Assembly (NCBI GenBank): GCA_964637875.1
Contig: CAZWXK010000002.1
Location: forward strand, 41,167 to 105,166
Length of the DNA: 64,000 nt
Origin: UBA5972 sp964637875
GTDB taxonomy: Bacteria > Pseudomonadota > Alphaproteobacteria > Rhodobacterales > Rhodobacteraceae
Direction: 5' to 3'
Under the pieces are notes generated by a model. It had not been told where the DNA came from. It saw only the letters and a program-made list of their open reading frames with translations, and searched no databases. Every line of letters starts with the position of its first letter. Position 1 is the first letter of the stretch. A program made the position numbers and the translations under genes. This document shows, in pieces, positions 8,799 through 16,814 of this stretch.

Positions 8799-9214
8799 GG
8801 TCCTACCCTTATTTTCCCGGGTGCCGAAACCATGCCGGAAATCACCGCATGCGATGCCATGTTCATGGCCTTTATGCGATCGCCGACACCGCCCCTGGCC
8901 AGGGCCCGCCCCTCGGCAGTTATGGTGAGCGCGCCATTGTCATAGATCAGCGTAACCAGCTGATTGCGCCTGACGACGGCAGGCGCCCCTATATCGCCCG
9001 GCAGGATGGGGCGGCCGGGGTAGAGGATGCGGCGCGTTTCCTTGCCGATCACCTGTTCCACGCGGCGGAAACCTCCCGGGCTTGTCCCGGGCAGGAGGGT
9101 CACATCCCCCGCACCGAGAACCGTGCCCGCGCGAATGGTGCGGGCAGAGGCCACGGTTTGCGCCAGGGCAGGGACGGGCAGCATCAAGGCCAGGATTGCA
9201 ACAAGCCTTCTCAT
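8795..9214 (-). CDS. flgA: Flagellar P-ring assembly chaperone FlgA
   Basis: A 139-residue periplasmic protein needed for P-ring assembly around the rod. A typical signal peptide (MRRLVAILALMLPVPALAQ) is followed by an SAF/ChapFlgA domain with RTIRAGTVLGAGDV and the conserved RRILYPGRPILPGDI region. It is short for FlgA, equivalent to the C-terminal functional domain, as is usual in alphaproteobacteria. Start and stop both overlap neighbours by ATGA, showing tight translational coupling in the order flgG-flgA-flgH. Confidence 0.93.
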   Translation of the reverse strand: MRRLVAILALMLPVPALAQTVASARTIRAGTVLGAGDVTLLPGTSPGGFRRVEQVIGKETRRILYPGRPILPGDIGAPAVVRRNQLVTLIYDNGALTITAEGRALARGGVGDRIKAMNMASHAVISGMVSAPGKIRVGP

Positions 9215-9996
9215 CTGATCTGCGTGGTTGCACCAAGCATCTGGTCGGCAGCGGTGATGACCTTGGCGTTCAGTTCATATCCGCGCTGGGCCTCGATCAG
9301 TTCGGTAATTTCACGCACCGCGTCGACCGAGGAATTTTCCAGATAGCCCTGGCGAAAATTCCCCAGGCCGTTCTGACCCGCGATGCCCGTGAAAGGTGGC
9401 CCCGAGGCATTGGTTTCGGCGAACAGGTTGCTGCCCAGCGCTTCGAGGCCCTTTTCGTTGGTAAAGCCGTTCAACGTGATCTGGCCCAGCAATTGCGGGT
9501 CGGGCTGTCCGCCGAAGCTGGCGAAAACCTCGCCAGTGTTCGAAATGGTGATGTTACGCGCATCCGGCGGGATGGTGATTTCGGGGACAATGGGATATCC
9601 GTCCGAGGTCACGATCTGGCCCTGGGCCGATCGTTTCAACGCCCCATCGCGGGTATAGGCCGAGGTGCCGTTGGGCATGCTGACCTCGATATAGCCCTTG
9701 CCGTCAATGGCAAGATCCAGCTCTCCTCCTGTCTGGGCAAGCGACCCTTGCGAGACATTCATCGATATTGCAGTCGGGCGTACCCCCAGCCCCAGTTGTA
9801 CGCCGGTCGGCACGATGGTTCCATCGCCGGCAGTGATCGAACCGGCCCTCGTGACCTGCTGATAGTGAAGATCGGAAAATTCGGCGCGGCGTGGGTTGTA
9901 GGCGGTCGTGTTCATGTTGGCGAGGTTGTTCGAAATCACTTCGACCCGCATCTGCTGGGCGCTCATGCCCGTTGCCGCGATTCTGAGTGCACGCAT
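9211..9996 (-). CDS. flgG: Flagellar distal rod protein FlgG
   Basis: A 261-residue rod protein exported through the flagellar apparatus. It has the N-terminal rod/hook signature (MRALRIAATGMSAQQMRVE, then SNNLANMNTTAYNPRRAEF) and the C-terminal partner helix (VDAVREITELIEAQRGYELN). The length is right for FlgG. A strong ribosome site (AGGAGGG) precedes the ATG at 9996. The gene lies 18 bases after flgF. Confidence 0.97.
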   Translation of the reverse strand: MRALRIAATGMSAQQMRVEVISNNLANMNTTAYNPRRAEFSDLHYQQVTRAGSITAGDGTIVPTGVQLGLGVRPTAISMNVSQGSLAQTGGELDLAIDGKGYIEVSMPNGTSAYTRDGALKRSAQGQIVTSDGYPIVPEITIPPDARNITISNTGEVFASFGGQPDPQLLGQITLNGFTNEKGLEALGSNLFAETNASGPPFTGIAGQNGLGNFRQGYLENSSVDAVREITELIEAQRGYELNAKVITAADQMLGATTQIR

Positions 9997-10014
9997 GTTT
10001 TTCCCTCCTGAATC

Positions 10015-10731
10015 CTATTGGCCAAGCGTTCGGATGACCGCGCGGATGCGCTCATCCTCGCGATCGAGAAACTTCTGGCCAAGCTCATAGCTGCGCTGAA
10101 CCTCGATCAACCGCGAGATTTCGGTCACCGGATTGACGTTGGACTGTTCAAGGAACCCCTGCACGACCTTTCCATTCGCGACGGGGACCACATCGCCGGA
10201 AACAGCGAACATCACGCCCTGCCGGCGGTCGAGTCGTGCGCCATCGGTCGGCATGACGATGCCAAGCTGGGCCAGCGGTACACCGTCGGCCGAGATCGTT
10301 CCGTCGGGGGCAAGGGTCACGTTTTGCGCATCGGGCGGAATGAAGATCCCAGAGCCGCCACTGTCGAGAACGCGCAGGCCCTCGGGCGTGACAAGCTCGC
10401 CCTCGGCGTTGGGGGTGAATGCCCCGGCGCGGGTCAGCCGCGGCCCCTCGGGCGTTTCGATCTGAAAATAGCCCGGCCCCTCGATTGCAAAATCAAAGGG
10501 GTTTCCGGTTTGTGCCAATGCGCCCTGGGTGGTGTCGGTCAGGCGTCCCTCGGCAGTGGGCATGGACAGCGAAGCATTGCCACGCCCCGTCGGGGCAATG
10601 AACTCGGCAAACACAAGGTCGCCGCGACGATACCCCGTAGTCGAGATATTGGCGACATTGTTGGCAATGACCTGCAGCTGACGCATCAATCCGGACTGGC
10701 GGGCAAGGTTGACATATCCAGCGTTATCCAT
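10015..10731 (-). CDS. flgF: Flagellar proximal rod protein FlgF
   Basis: A 238-residue rod protein paralogous to FlgG. The N-terminus (GLMRQLQVIANNVANISTTG) and the C-terminus (VTEISRLIEVQRSYELGQKF) carry the paired rod/hook helices, and the middle has the FlgG-like core (PFDFAIEGPGYFQIETPEGP). Position directly before flgG, and the shorter core, support FlgF. It follows fliQ by 24 bases and is preceded by CAGGGGG as ribosome site. Confidence 0.95.
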   Translation of the reverse strand: MDNAGYVNLARQSGLMRQLQVIANNVANISTTGYRRGDLVFAEFIAPTGRGNASLSMPTAEGRLTDTTQGALAQTGNPFDFAIEGPGYFQIETPEGPRLTRAGAFTPNAEGELVTPEGLRVLDSGGSGIFIPPDAQNVTLAPDGTISADGVPLAQLGIVMPTDGARLDRRQGVMFAVSGDVVPVANGKVVQGFLEQSNVNPVTEISRLIEVQRSYELGQKFLDREDERIRAVIRTLGQ

Positions 10732-10755
10732 GGGAACCCCCTGTCGAAGCTGCCG

Positions 10756-11031
10756 TCATGATGCGGTTCCGGCAATCAGGGGAATGATCTGGTCGGTAAA
10801 GAAATCCACCAGGACACGGCTCATCATTCCGATCGACAGCCAAAAGGCCACAAGTATCGCGGCAAGTTTCGGGACGGATGTCAGCGTCAGCTCCTGAATC
10901 GAGGTCAGGGCTTGCAATAACCCGATAACCAGCCCGACGACCAGCGCGGCAATCAGAACGGGCGCCGATATGCTGACGGCTGCCCATAATGCCTGGCGCA
11001 ACATGTCGTAAAGCGTGGCTTCGTCCAGCAT
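10756..11031 (-). CDS. fliQ: Flagellar biosynthesis protein FliQ
   Basis: A 91-residue, two-helix inner-membrane subunit of the export gate. Two long hydrophobic segments (APVLIAALVVGLVIGLLQAL and a second near residue 60) flank the conserved TSIQELTLTSVPKLAA loop, which is diagnostic. The ATG overlaps the fliE stop by one base. Its placement inside the flgBC-fliE operon, away from flhA-fliR-flhB, is common in Rhodobacterales. Confidence 0.96.
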   Translation of the reverse strand: MLDEATLYDMLRQALWAAVSISAPVLIAALVVGLVIGLLQALTSIQELTLTSVPKLAAILVAFWLSIGMMSRVLVDFFTDQIIPLIAGTAS

Positions 11032-11321
11032 CAGACGGGCATCCTCAGAATTTCCTGATAGGCCTCGACCACCTTGTTCCTGACGGTAACGGCGGTTTCT
11101 ACCGCAAGCGCGCTGCGGGCCATCGCCTGGGCAAGATCGGGCAGGCTGGCCTGACCCATCATGGCCTTTCTTGCGGTATCTTCGCCTTCGCGAACGGTCG
11201 AAACCAGATCCTGCGCGAGTTTTGCGAAGCTCTCGCCGCCCGGTCTGGCAGACTGATCTGCGCGGGTGGCCTGCTGGGCGTTGGAATACAGTCTTGCTGC
11301 GGAAACGGCATTTATACTCAT
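11031..11321 (-). CDS. fliE: Flagellar hook-basal body protein FliE
   Basis: A 96-residue protein linking the MS ring to the rod. The C-terminal family motif is visible (QASLPDLAQAMARSALAVET followed by VTVRNKVVEAYQEILRMPV). The N-terminus (MSINAVSAARLY) is short and variable, as usual. It lies 15 bases after flgC and overlaps fliQ by one base. Confidence 0.95.
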   Translation of the reverse strand: MSINAVSAARLYSNAQQATRADQSARPGGESFAKLAQDLVSTVREGEDTARKAMMGQASLPDLAQAMARSALAVETAVTVRNKVVEAYQEILRMPV

Positions 11322-11336
11322 CCAGGGGCTCCGTCT

Positions 11337-11729
11337 TTATCGTTTCAGAAGGTCGAGGGCCTCGCGCGCCATCTGGCGGGCCTGGTCGAACATTCTAAGA
11401 TTGGCTTCGTAACTGCGTTGTGTTTCCCGGGCGTCCGCGATCTCGATCACGAGATCCACGTTCGAACCCTCGTAATAGCCGTCGGGCCCGGCGAGCGGAT
11501 GGCCGGGATCGTGAATTTTTCTGAGGGGCGAGGGATCGAGCCGGGGCTTTCCCGCAGCGACCAGCGGCAGCTTGGTGGTTGGGTCCAACTGTTGCGCAAA
11601 GGCAATCGTCTTGCGGCGGTAGCCCGGTGTGTCGGCATTGGCGATATTCTCGGCGGTCAGGCGCAGCCGCGTGGACTGGGCCTTCATCCCGCTTGCGGAA
11701 ACGGAGAGAGCATTATCGAAGCTGTTCAT
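11337..11729 (-). CDS. flgC: Flagellar basal-body rod protein FlgC
   Basis: A 130-residue proximal rod protein. Family motifs are LSVSASGMKAQSTRLRLTAE with ENIANADTPGYRRKT at the N-terminus and SNVDLVIEIADARETQRSYEAN in the C-terminal half. The length matches FlgC. It is the second gene of the minus-strand operon, 12 bases after flgB. Confidence 0.97.
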   Translation of the reverse strand: MNSFDNALSVSASGMKAQSTRLRLTAENIANADTPGYRRKTIAFAQQLDPTTKLPLVAAGKPRLDPSPLRKIHDPGHPLAGPDGYYEGSNVDLVIEIADARETQRSYEANLRMFDQARQMAREALDLLKR

Positions 11730-11741
11730 GGAATCCTCCGC

Positions 11742-12128
11742 TCAGCGGCCCAGGCTGGCGCGCAGGATCGAGAGAGACTTGAAATAGATCCCCATCGCCA
11801 TGTCGTATTCCTGTCGGGTCTGTGCGGCCCTGGTCATTTCGCGCTCAAGCGAAACATTGTTGCCATTGGGCGACGTCTCGGCTGCATTGTCGGTTGTTGG
11901 GTGGAATATCGGGCCTGGATCGGCGGTCGTGAAATGGCCCGCGCGCGTTGCCCGCAGGGGAAGCGCGACCGGGGTCTGGCCGAAAACTTGTGAAAAAGGG
12001 CCAAGATCGCGCGCCTTGTAGCCGGGCGTATCGGCATTGGCGATGTTTTCGGCGATGAGCGTCTGGCGCTGTCCGGCATGGTTGGCCATTGCCTGTGCCA
12101 TCCGCAGGATGTCGAAATTCATGGTCAT
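11742..12128 (-). CDS. flgB: Flagellar basal-body rod protein FlgB
   Basis: A 128-residue proximal rod protein and first gene of the nine-gene basal-body operon. It has the ENIANADTPGYKARDL signature and a C-terminal helix (EREMTRAAQTRQEYDMAMGI). The frame is open further upstream, to 12308, but the ATG at 12128 has a good ribosome site (AAGGGAGAAG) and gives the family N-terminus. The upstream extension would run through the divergent fliI gene. An ATG at 12122 is also possible. The promoter must lie in the 88-base gap shared with fliI. Confidence 0.94.
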   Translation of the reverse strand: MTMNFDILRMAQAMANHAGQRQTLIAENIANADTPGYKARDLGPFSQVFGQTPVALPLRATRAGHFTTADPGPIFHPTTDNAAETSPNGNNVSLEREMTRAAQTRQEYDMAMGIYFKSLSILRASLGR

Positions 12129-12151
12129 CAGGGCTTCTCCCTTTGTCCGTC

Positions 12152-12167
12152 TAAAGCAACGCTTAAC
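12152..12167. promoter_or_regulatory. CtrA-type box between flgB and fliI
   Basis: The plus strand reads TAAA-N7-TTAAC, matching 7 of 8 positions of the CtrA consensus TTAA-N7-TTAA plus the trailing C often seen. The spacer GCAACGC is nearly the same as in the box upstream of the flagellin gene (GCAGCGC, 16755-16770). It lies 23 bases from the flgB start and 49 from the fliI start. CtrA control of flagellar genes is well known in Rhodobacterales; binding here is inferred. Confidence 0.5.
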
Positions 12168-12179
12168 CCTCAATCCTTT

Positions 12180-12190
12180 AGAAATCGTAA
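12180..12190 (-). promoter_or_regulatory. Shared 11-base element upstream of flgB
   Basis: TTACGATTTCT on the minus strand, 51 bases before the flgB start. The identical 11 bases occur 50 bases before the flgJ-like start at 17473-17483. Function unknown; the matching distance suggests a promoter or operator element. Confidence 0.4.
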
Positions 12191-12216
12191 GTGGAACAGC
12201 ACAGGAGCGCGCGCCC

Positions 12217-13563
12217 ATGGGCAGTATCTTTTCACCCCTTGTCATGTCCCTTTCGGGACTCTCGGCTGTCAATTCTGTCGGCCGCGTGCAGGCAACGGAT
12301 AACGGCACGATCCAGGTGCGCGGGTTGAGCGGGGTCTGTCGGCTGGGCGATCGGGTAACGATCTATCCGCGCGCCGGATGCGCGCTGAGGGCCGAGGTGC
12401 TGCACCTGGGGGATGAGGGGGTATCGGTCCTGCCAGGCACCATGGCGAATGGTATCGCTCTTGGTGACAAGGTGGTGCCGGCAGTTGACGGGATGACGTT
12501 GTATCCGGATGACAGCTGGGTTGGACGTGTCCTGGATGCTTCGGGCCGTCCGCTGGATGGGCGAGGGATCCTGCCGGGGCCAAGGCCGCAGGCCTATCTG
12601 AACACGGCGCCGCCTGCGGCCGATCGCCGCGATCTCGGGCCACGTCTGGAAACCGGGATAACCCTGTTCAACACGATCCTGCCGATCGTACGAGGGCAGC
12701 GCGTGGGTCTGTTCGCCGGCTCGGGCGTGGGCAAGACAACATTGATCGGCCGATTCGCCCGTCAGGTTGAGGCAGACGTAACGGTAATTGCGCTGGTTGG
12801 CGAAAGGGGGCGCGAGTTGCGCGAGTTCACTGATCGGGTGCTTGGTTCCGAGGGCTTGCGCCGTTCGGTGGTGATTGTCGCAACCTCGGACATGTCGCCC
12901 CTGGAAAAACGTCGGGCAGCCTGGGGCGCGGTTGCTGTCGCCGAATATTTCAGGGACAGGGGAAAGCATGTCCTGTTGATTGTCGACTCCATCACGCGCT
13001 TTGCCGAGGCGCATCGTGAAGTGGCACTTGCTGCTGGTGAGCCTGCAACCATGAGGGGGTTTCCCCCGTCGACGGCCCAACTGATCATGTCGCTGTGCGA
13101 GCGCACCGGGCCCGGTGCAGGGGGCGCGGGCGATATTACCGCCATCTTTTCGGTTCTAGTCGCGGGTTCCGATATGGATGAACCCATTGCCGACATCGTG
13201 CGCGGGGTTCTGGACGGACATGTCGTTCTTGATCGTGGCATAGCCGAGGAAGGCCGGTTCCCCGCAGTGGATGTTCTGCGATCGGTGTCGCGCAGTCTGC
13301 CTCGGGCTGCGACTGCCCCCCAAAATGCCATGATCGGTCAGACGCGCAAGGCACTGTCGGTCTATGAATCGGCGCGACTGATGGTTCAGTCCGGCCTTTA
13401 CGTGCCGGGGAGCGATGCCGAAATAGATCATGCGATCAGCGTCAGGCCCCGGTTGGAGAGGTTCTTTTCGACCGACCAGCCCCTGTCGATCGAGGCTTCC
13501 TTTGCGGAACTTGGCGAATGTCTTTCCCGGCCGCAGGGCAAAGATCAGGTTGTCGATTCGTGA
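12217..13563 (+). CDS. fliI: Flagellum-specific export ATPase FliI
   Basis: A 448-residue ATPase that powers and orders flagellar export at the cytoplasmic base. It has an N-terminal beta-barrel, a P-loop (GSGVGKTT, about residues 168-175), the GERGRELREF motif, Walker B (LLIVDSITRFAEAHREVA) and the T3SS-ATPase signature region (GFPPSTAQL). The ATG at 12217 has an AGGAG site nine bases upstream and gives the normal length; the open frame upstream to 12037 overlaps flgB and is rejected. The gene stands alone on the plus strand, convergent with the DUF1217 gene. Confidence 0.97.
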   Translation: MGSIFSPLVMSLSGLSAVNSVGRVQATDNGTIQVRGLSGVCRLGDRVTIYPRAGCALRAEVLHLGDEGVSVLPGTMANGIALGDKVVPAVDGMTLYPDDSWVGRVLDASGRPLDGRGILPGPRPQAYLNTAPPAADRRDLGPRLETGITLFNTILPIVRGQRVGLFAGSGVGKTTLIGRFARQVEADVTVIALVGERGRELREFTDRVLGSEGLRRSVVIVATSDMSPLEKRRAAWGAVAVAEYFRDRGKHVLLIVDSITRFAEAHREVALAAGEPATMRGFPPSTAQLIMSLCERTGPGAGGAGDITAIFSVLVAGSDMDEPIADIVRGVLDGHVVLDRGIAEEGRFPAVDVLRSVSRSLPRAATAPQNAMIGQTRKALSVYESARLMVQSGLYVPGSDAEIDHAISVRPRLERFFSTDQPLSIEASFAELGECLSRPQGKDQVVDS

Positions 13564-13593
13564 TCTTTCGTAAACATAGCCCCGGTGCAGCGG

Positions 13594-14448
13594 TCATTGC
13601 CGGAATTTTGACGCGATGAGCGATTCGATCATGGCGCCGTTGTCCAGAAAACCGGATTGGGTTTCTTGTAACAAGGTCAGCGCAGTCGATCCCGGTCGTT
13701 GCGCCGTGTTGCCTCGGGTGGCTTCACGTGCAAGAAATTTCTGGATTACGCGTTCTATCCGGCTGTTATCGGCAAACTGGGATAACCTGCTGACACCGAT
13801 CGATGTGCGGAACCTGGATTTCAGGATATCAACCTGTCGGTCGATATCCAGCGCGGCAATCTGCCTTGGCAACCCGAGGGCGCCCTCAACGACCCTGCGC
13901 ATTGGAGGTGATGCCAGCAAGACGTACCAGCCGGTCTTGTCCCCCTTGTCATTTGCGGCAAGGGTGCGGATTTCCCTTTTGAAGTTCATCGCCAGCCTTA
14001 TCGCAGGGTCCGATTTCCCAACAGCGATTTCAAACTGTCGCGTCTTGTAGGCGGCAATGATCCTGTCGGCAAAGCCGGCCTGTCTGATGGCCGGTCCGGC
14101 CGGGCTGTCGAATGCAAAGGCTCCTGCGAGGCGCCGATAGCGCCTGTCCGACAGACGGTTGGCCATGGCCCGCGGATCGGCAGTGCCTTCCTCGAGTATC
14201 TTTCTGATAAAGAATTTCTTGTCGAGATCGGCATCCAGCCCGAATGCGCCAAGGGCAACCTGTAACAATCGCCGATCAAGAACAAGCTGGCGGGCCGTTC
14301 GAACCGAGCCGATATTATCGCGAAAATAGGCTGTCGCACGCGTCAGTTCTGGAGATCTGGCGAATTGCAGGCTTTGCCGCTCCTGGGTTCTTTCCAGAAA
14401 ACGCCAGCCGGCAAGGCCGCCAAGGGGGACAACGGGCTGAAAGCTCAT
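13594..14448 (-). CDS. DUF1217 flagellar protein
   Basis: A 284-residue protein of the DUF1217 family, encoded near flagellar genes in Rhodobacterales and Rhizobiales. Seen here: an N-terminal segment (GLAGWRFLERTQERQ), then mostly helical sequence with DLDKKFFIRKILEEGT and RLAMNFKREIRTLA, no signal peptide and no membrane segment. The start at 14448 overlaps the flbT stop by ATGA, which fixes it; an upstream ATG at 14493 would intrude far into flbT. Co-transcription with flaF and flbT suggests a role in flagellin or filament production, but the function is unknown. Confidence 0.8.
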   Translation of the reverse strand: MSFQPVVPLGGLAGWRFLERTQERQSLQFARSPELTRATAYFRDNIGSVRTARQLVLDRRLLQVALGAFGLDADLDKKFFIRKILEEGTADPRAMANRLSDRRYRRLAGAFAFDSPAGPAIRQAGFADRIIAAYKTRQFEIAVGKSDPAIRLAMNFKREIRTLAANDKGDKTGWYVLLASPPMRRVVEGALGLPRQIAALDIDRQVDILKSRFRTSIGVSRLSQFADNSRIERVIQKFLAREATRGNTAQRPGSTALTLLQETQSGFLDNGAMIESLIASKFRQ

Positions 14449-14849
14449 ATGCTTGCCGACTCCAGCAAACGCCGTTCCCGCGGGAGAAGACAACGCAATG
14501 CCTTGAGGGCCTGATAGAATCGCCCCGAAATAACAGACTGTGTTGCCAGATCCAGCTGATTTCGACTGTCCCGATCCGTCAGAACCTGGGAAAGCTGTTC
14601 GATTCCCCTCAACAGCTGGTGACGCGCTTCGCCGGGATCGGCATCGCCGGAAAGCACAAGTTGCGCGATGTAACAGACCCTGCGCACTGGTGTGTTGACC
14701 TCGCTCGGGTGAATCGCATCGCGTAGCCTGAGAATGTTTGCGTTTGGCGTCAGTATGTTAAAGCGGCTGCGGCGGTCGCCATTTTCGATAACGACGCCGT
14801 TGATCAACACGCGTTCCCCAGGCCCGAGTTTCAGTACGAGGCCGCTCAT
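14445..14849 (-). CDS. flbT: Flagellin mRNA regulator FlbT
   Basis: A 134-residue protein. FlbT in Caulobacter binds the 5' leader of flagellin mRNA and promotes its decay until the hook is complete. The N-terminal family motif LVLKLGPGERVLINGVVIENGD and the RFNILTPNANILR region are plain. It is coupled on both sides by ATGA overlaps (flaF before, DUF1217 after). The flagellin gene is immediately upstream of flaF on the same strand, the typical arrangement. Confidence 0.95.
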   Translation of the reverse strand: MSGLVLKLGPGERVLINGVVIENGDRRSRFNILTPNANILRLRDAIHPSEVNTPVRRVCYIAQLVLSGDADPGEARHQLLRGIEQLSQVLTDRDSRNQLDLATQSVISGRFYQALKALRCLLPRERRLLESASI

Positions 14850-15229
14850 GGGTTGGTCCCGTTCTGCTGGTATCCAAGGCCGCGCATGACCGCCATGTTG
14901 ATGTCTACGAGGACCTTGGCGTTGCCCTTGCCGGAAAGGATGTTCTCGGTCTCATGATTCGTAAACTGGGCCAGAAAAAAGATACGCGCACGGAGTGTGT
15001 CAGGCAGGTCGTTGCCCTGATCAGCGACATCTTCGGCCAGTATGTTCCACAGCTTGCGGTTTTCATGCAAGGCGGCAACAAGGGATGAAAACCGGGGTTT
15101 GTCGGCGGCGATGGCCTGGCTTATGTTTCGCGTGATACGGGCAAAAACCTCGTATTCGATATCGCGGGTCGTCCGGGTGCTGGCCCCGGTACCGGAATAG
15201 GCAGATCGGGCCATTCGCATCGCGTTCAT
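14846..15229 (-). CDS. flaF: Flagellin synthesis regulator FlaF
   Basis: A 127-residue helical protein. In Caulobacter FlaF is needed for flagellin translation and secretion and acts opposite to FlbT. The family pattern ARSAYSGTGASTRTTRDIEYE is followed by ITRNISQAIAADK and ENRKLWNILAEDVADQGNDL. The ATG at 15229 (AGGA ribosome site, normal N-terminus) is preferred to the one at 15265, which lies in the foot of the hairpin after the flagellin gene. Its stop overlaps the flbT start. Confidence 0.95.
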   Translation of the reverse strand: MNAMRMARSAYSGTGASTRTTRDIEYEVFARITRNISQAIAADKPRFSSLVAALHENRKLWNILAEDVADQGNDLPDTLRARIFFLAQFTNHETENILSGKGNAKVLVDINMAVMRGLGYQQNGTNP

Positions 15230-15273
15230 GGGCTTGGTCCTGCTATCATTGGTCGGTGAGGTCATCTATCTGG

Positions 15274-15302
15274 CCCCGGGGGGCATCACTGCCTCCCCGG
15301 GG
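15274..15302 (-). terminator. GC-rich hairpin between flagellin gene and flaF
   Basis: Arms CCCCGGGGGGC (15274-15284) and GCCTCCCCGGGG (15291-15302) pair over about 11 base pairs with one bulged base and a six-base loop. It lies 10 bases after the flagellin stop. There is no T-run on either side, so this may be an mRNA-stabilising or partial-termination hairpin that sets flagellin mRNA apart from flaF-flbT. Confidence 0.55.
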
Positions 15303-15312
15303 GAATGCGGCC

Positions 15313-16602
15313 TTATCTGAACAGCGCCAGCACGTTGCGTGGCGCCTTGTTGGCGATCGAAAGTGCCTGCGTACTGAGTTGCTGCTGTACCTGCAGTGCC
15401 TGGAGCCTTGCCGACGCTTCCTCCATGTTGGCGTCAACAAGGGAGCCGATACCGTCTTTCATCGAGTTCATCAGTTTGGAGACGAAATCCGACTGGATCT
15501 TGATCCTGTTCTGGGCGGCACCGAAAGCGGCCGAGGCCCTGATCGCCGTCTGGATGACGTTCTCGATCTTGTTGAGGGCCGAGGATGCACCGGCGGCTGT
15601 CGAAATATCCATCGTGGCAAGATCTGCAAGCCCGCCAGTCCCCCGCGATGCCGAGAAACTGTATGAAACGGCAGTGTTTGTCAGGTTGGTGATCTTCAGT
15701 TTGCCGGCAGTGGTCACGTCAAGCGTGAATTTCGTCGTGTCCAGCCCGGCCGATATGAGGGCGTTCTTCATTCCTCCGACGATCGAGGTTGCGGTGTCGC
15801 CCTCCTTGATCATGTACTGGGCCTTGACACTGCCAACTGTCATCGTGAGCTGGTCGCCCACGACAAGACCGCCTGTCAGAGTGGTATCCACGCCGGCAGT
15901 GTTGCTCTTGAGAGCAGATGTTCCGGCCGTACCCCCGGCGTTGTCGAGAAACGCAAACGTATCAAGGATGATATTGTCATTTGTGCCGCCATCATTGGCG
16001 TCAATCACATTCGCGACCCCAGGATCAGTTCCGACCGATGCAGCCGCGGCGGCAAGTGCGGTCCCGGCCGAAAGCGAAAGGTTCTGCGTATCGACACCGA
16101 TGGAACTGGCCGCAACATTGCCCGAGGCATCGCGGTCGAGCGACGCAAGGACATCCATGCCGGCATTTCCGTTGGTGTTGGTCGTTGTGGTCGATCCGTC
16201 AATCAGGTTCCGTCCGTTGAACTGAGCGGCGCTGACGGTTGTCTTGATCTGGTCGCGCAGGGCGCTCAGCTCGTTCTGGAGTTTGGATCGGTCGACGTTT
16301 GATCCCTGTGCAGCGATGATCTTGGCCTTGACGTCATTCAGCAGTGTCGTCACCGTTTCCGACGCCTGGCGGGCGACGGCGACGGTAGACTGGCCGAGGG
16401 CCAGAGAGCTGGAGATTGTCTTGAATCCGCTGACATCGGATTCCATCACCTTGGAGATGGCCCAGAGAGACGAGCCGTCCTTTGCCGTGGCGATCGATTT
16501 GCCAGTCGATATTTCATCCTGTGCCTTGCTGAGGCTGGCATTGATGCTGCGCAGAGTCTGAAGCGCGACGAGGCTGCTGGAGTTGGTGAGAATGCTTGTC
16601 AT
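15313..16602 (-). CDS. fliC: Flagellin, filament protein
   Basis: A 429-residue flagellin and the only one in the window. The conserved N-terminal D0/D1 helices (SLVALQTLRSINASLSKAQD, then STGKSIATAKDGSSLWAIS) and C-terminal helices (FGAAQNRIKIQSDFVSKLMN, ending NKAPRNVLALF) frame a Ser/Thr/Gly/Ala-rich variable core (about 150-330), the surface-exposed part. No signal peptide, as expected for export through the flagellar channel. It is followed by a hairpin, then flaF and flbT, and has a long upstream gap with a CtrA-type box. Also called flaA or fljK in relatives. Confidence 0.97.
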   Translation of the reverse strand: MTSILTNSSSLVALQTLRSINASLSKAQDEISTGKSIATAKDGSSLWAISKVMESDVSGFKTISSSLALGQSTVAVARQASETVTTLLNDVKAKIIAAQGSNVDRSKLQNELSALRDQIKTTVSAAQFNGRNLIDGSTTTTNTNGNAGMDVLASLDRDASGNVAASSIGVDTQNLSLSAGTALAAAAASVGTDPGVANVIDANDGGTNDNIILDTFAFLDNAGGTAGTSALKSNTAGVDTTLTGGLVVGDQLTMTVGSVKAQYMIKEGDTATSIVGGMKNALISAGLDTTKFTLDVTTAGKLKITNLTNTAVSYSFSASRGTGGLADLATMDISTAAGASSALNKIENVIQTAIRASAAFGAAQNRIKIQSDFVSKLMNSMKDGIGSLVDANMEEASARLQALQVQQQLSTQALSIANKAPRNVLALFR

Positions 16603-16814
16603 GGTCGTTTCTCCGGACGAGTGGCTGTTTCAGCCAGGTTTCACTTGGCCGCTGGAATTGCGGTTGACGTCGTCCTTCTGACTCATGCGGATGGTTGACC
16701 TGGGTCAATTCCGCGCCACCCGCTGGGTGCAGGACAGAGCATTCGGGACAACAATTAAGCAGCGCCTAACAAAACCGGCGAAAACAGAAAAATTCCGAAT
16801 TTCCGCCGGAAAGA
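16603..16814 (-). promoter_or_regulatory. Flagellin promoter and leader region
   Basis: A 212-base gap between the flagellin start and the end of the flgN-like gene. It holds a CtrA-type box at 16755-16770 and leaves room for a long mRNA leader, where FlbT would act. I could not assign -35/-10 elements. Confidence 0.45.
16755..16770. promoter_or_regulatory. CtrA-type box upstream of flagellin
   Basis: The plus strand reads TTAA-N7-CTAAC, 7 of 8 matches to TTAA-N7-TTAA. It matches the flgB-fliI box at 13 of 16 positions, including the spacer (GCAGCGC here, GCAACGC there). It sits 152 bases before the flagellin start. Confidence 0.5.

Noticed and set aside
12129..12216. A sigma-54 promoter (TGGAAC) before fliI.
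   Set aside because: The GG-GC spacing and the second half-site of the consensus are not present.
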